Shown here: one piece after another, positions 6,121 through 6,193 of the stretch | How positions within the stretch are numbered: the first letter of the stretch is position 1 | Layout of the letters: each line of letters begins with the position of its first letter | NCBI GenBank assembly: GCA_030642005.1 | Contig: DAOWOP010000156.1 | Location: forward strand, 1-6,193 | From: Planctomycetales bacterium | GTDB taxonomy: Bacteria > Planctomycetota > Phycisphaerae > SM23-33 | DNA: 6,193 nucleotides | Reading direction: 5' to 3' | Translations under genes and position numbers: made by a program | Notes under the pieces: generated by a model | Database searches by the model: none | What the model was told of the DNA's origin: nothing | What the model saw: the letters and a program-made list of their open reading frames with translations, nothing else

Positions 6121-6193
6121 CGGGTGGCAGCAGCCGGTGGTGTAACTAATTGTGTGTAAGTTCTGGCAAGACTACAGGCCGGCAGGTCGAGCA
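6121..6193. other. Right-edge intergenic sequence, nothing recognised
   Basis: These 73 bases follow the aminotransferase stop. I see no coding start with a ribosome site, no strong hairpin followed by T, and no tRNA-like arms. Confidence 0.5.

Overview
The window is GC-rich chromosomal DNA. It most likely comes from a Planctomycetota-type or related (Verrucomicrobiota/Lentisphaerota-like) environmental bacterium. That placement is an inference from gene content: a REP-associated transposase, a VanZ-domain polytopic membrane protein, and a secreted protein matching the TIGR03790 pattern, a family known from genomes that carry exosortase sorting systems. All family calls rest on motif recognition, because no database search was possible.

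Layout: two genes lie on the minus strand at the left. The first is a REP-associated tyrosine transposase (RAYT, Y1/HUH type) that runs off the left edge and is otherwise intact. The second is a 521-residue multi-spanning membrane protein ending in a VanZ-like domain. An 82-bp divergent spacer (2231-2312) separates it from three plus-strand genes: a secreted TIGR03790-like protein with a large charged insertion, a GHMP-family small-molecule (probably sugar) kinase overlapping it by 29 bases, and, after a 114-base structured spacer, a fold-type IV aminotransferase resembling branched-chain aminotransferases (IlvE). The last 73 bases hold no recognisable gene.

How the genes may work together: the secreted protein and the kinase are almost certainly co-transcribed and translationally coupled. 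The divergent VanZ protein shares their upstream region. An exosortase-linked secreted protein, a sugar-type kinase and a polytopic membrane protein point towards cell-surface or exopolysaccharide biology, but no exosortase, glycosyltransferase or PEP-CTERM substrate is visible here. The aminotransferase looks like a more independent unit. It is the only gene with a strong Shine-Dalgarno, its leader can fold so as to bury that Shine-Dalgarno, and its arginine codon use differs from the kinase upstream.

The most interesting items are the unknown-function TIGR03790-like protein with its insertion and its overlap with the kinase, and the alternative leader structures before the aminotransferase. 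No CRISPR array, rRNA, tRNA or insertion-sequence end was found.
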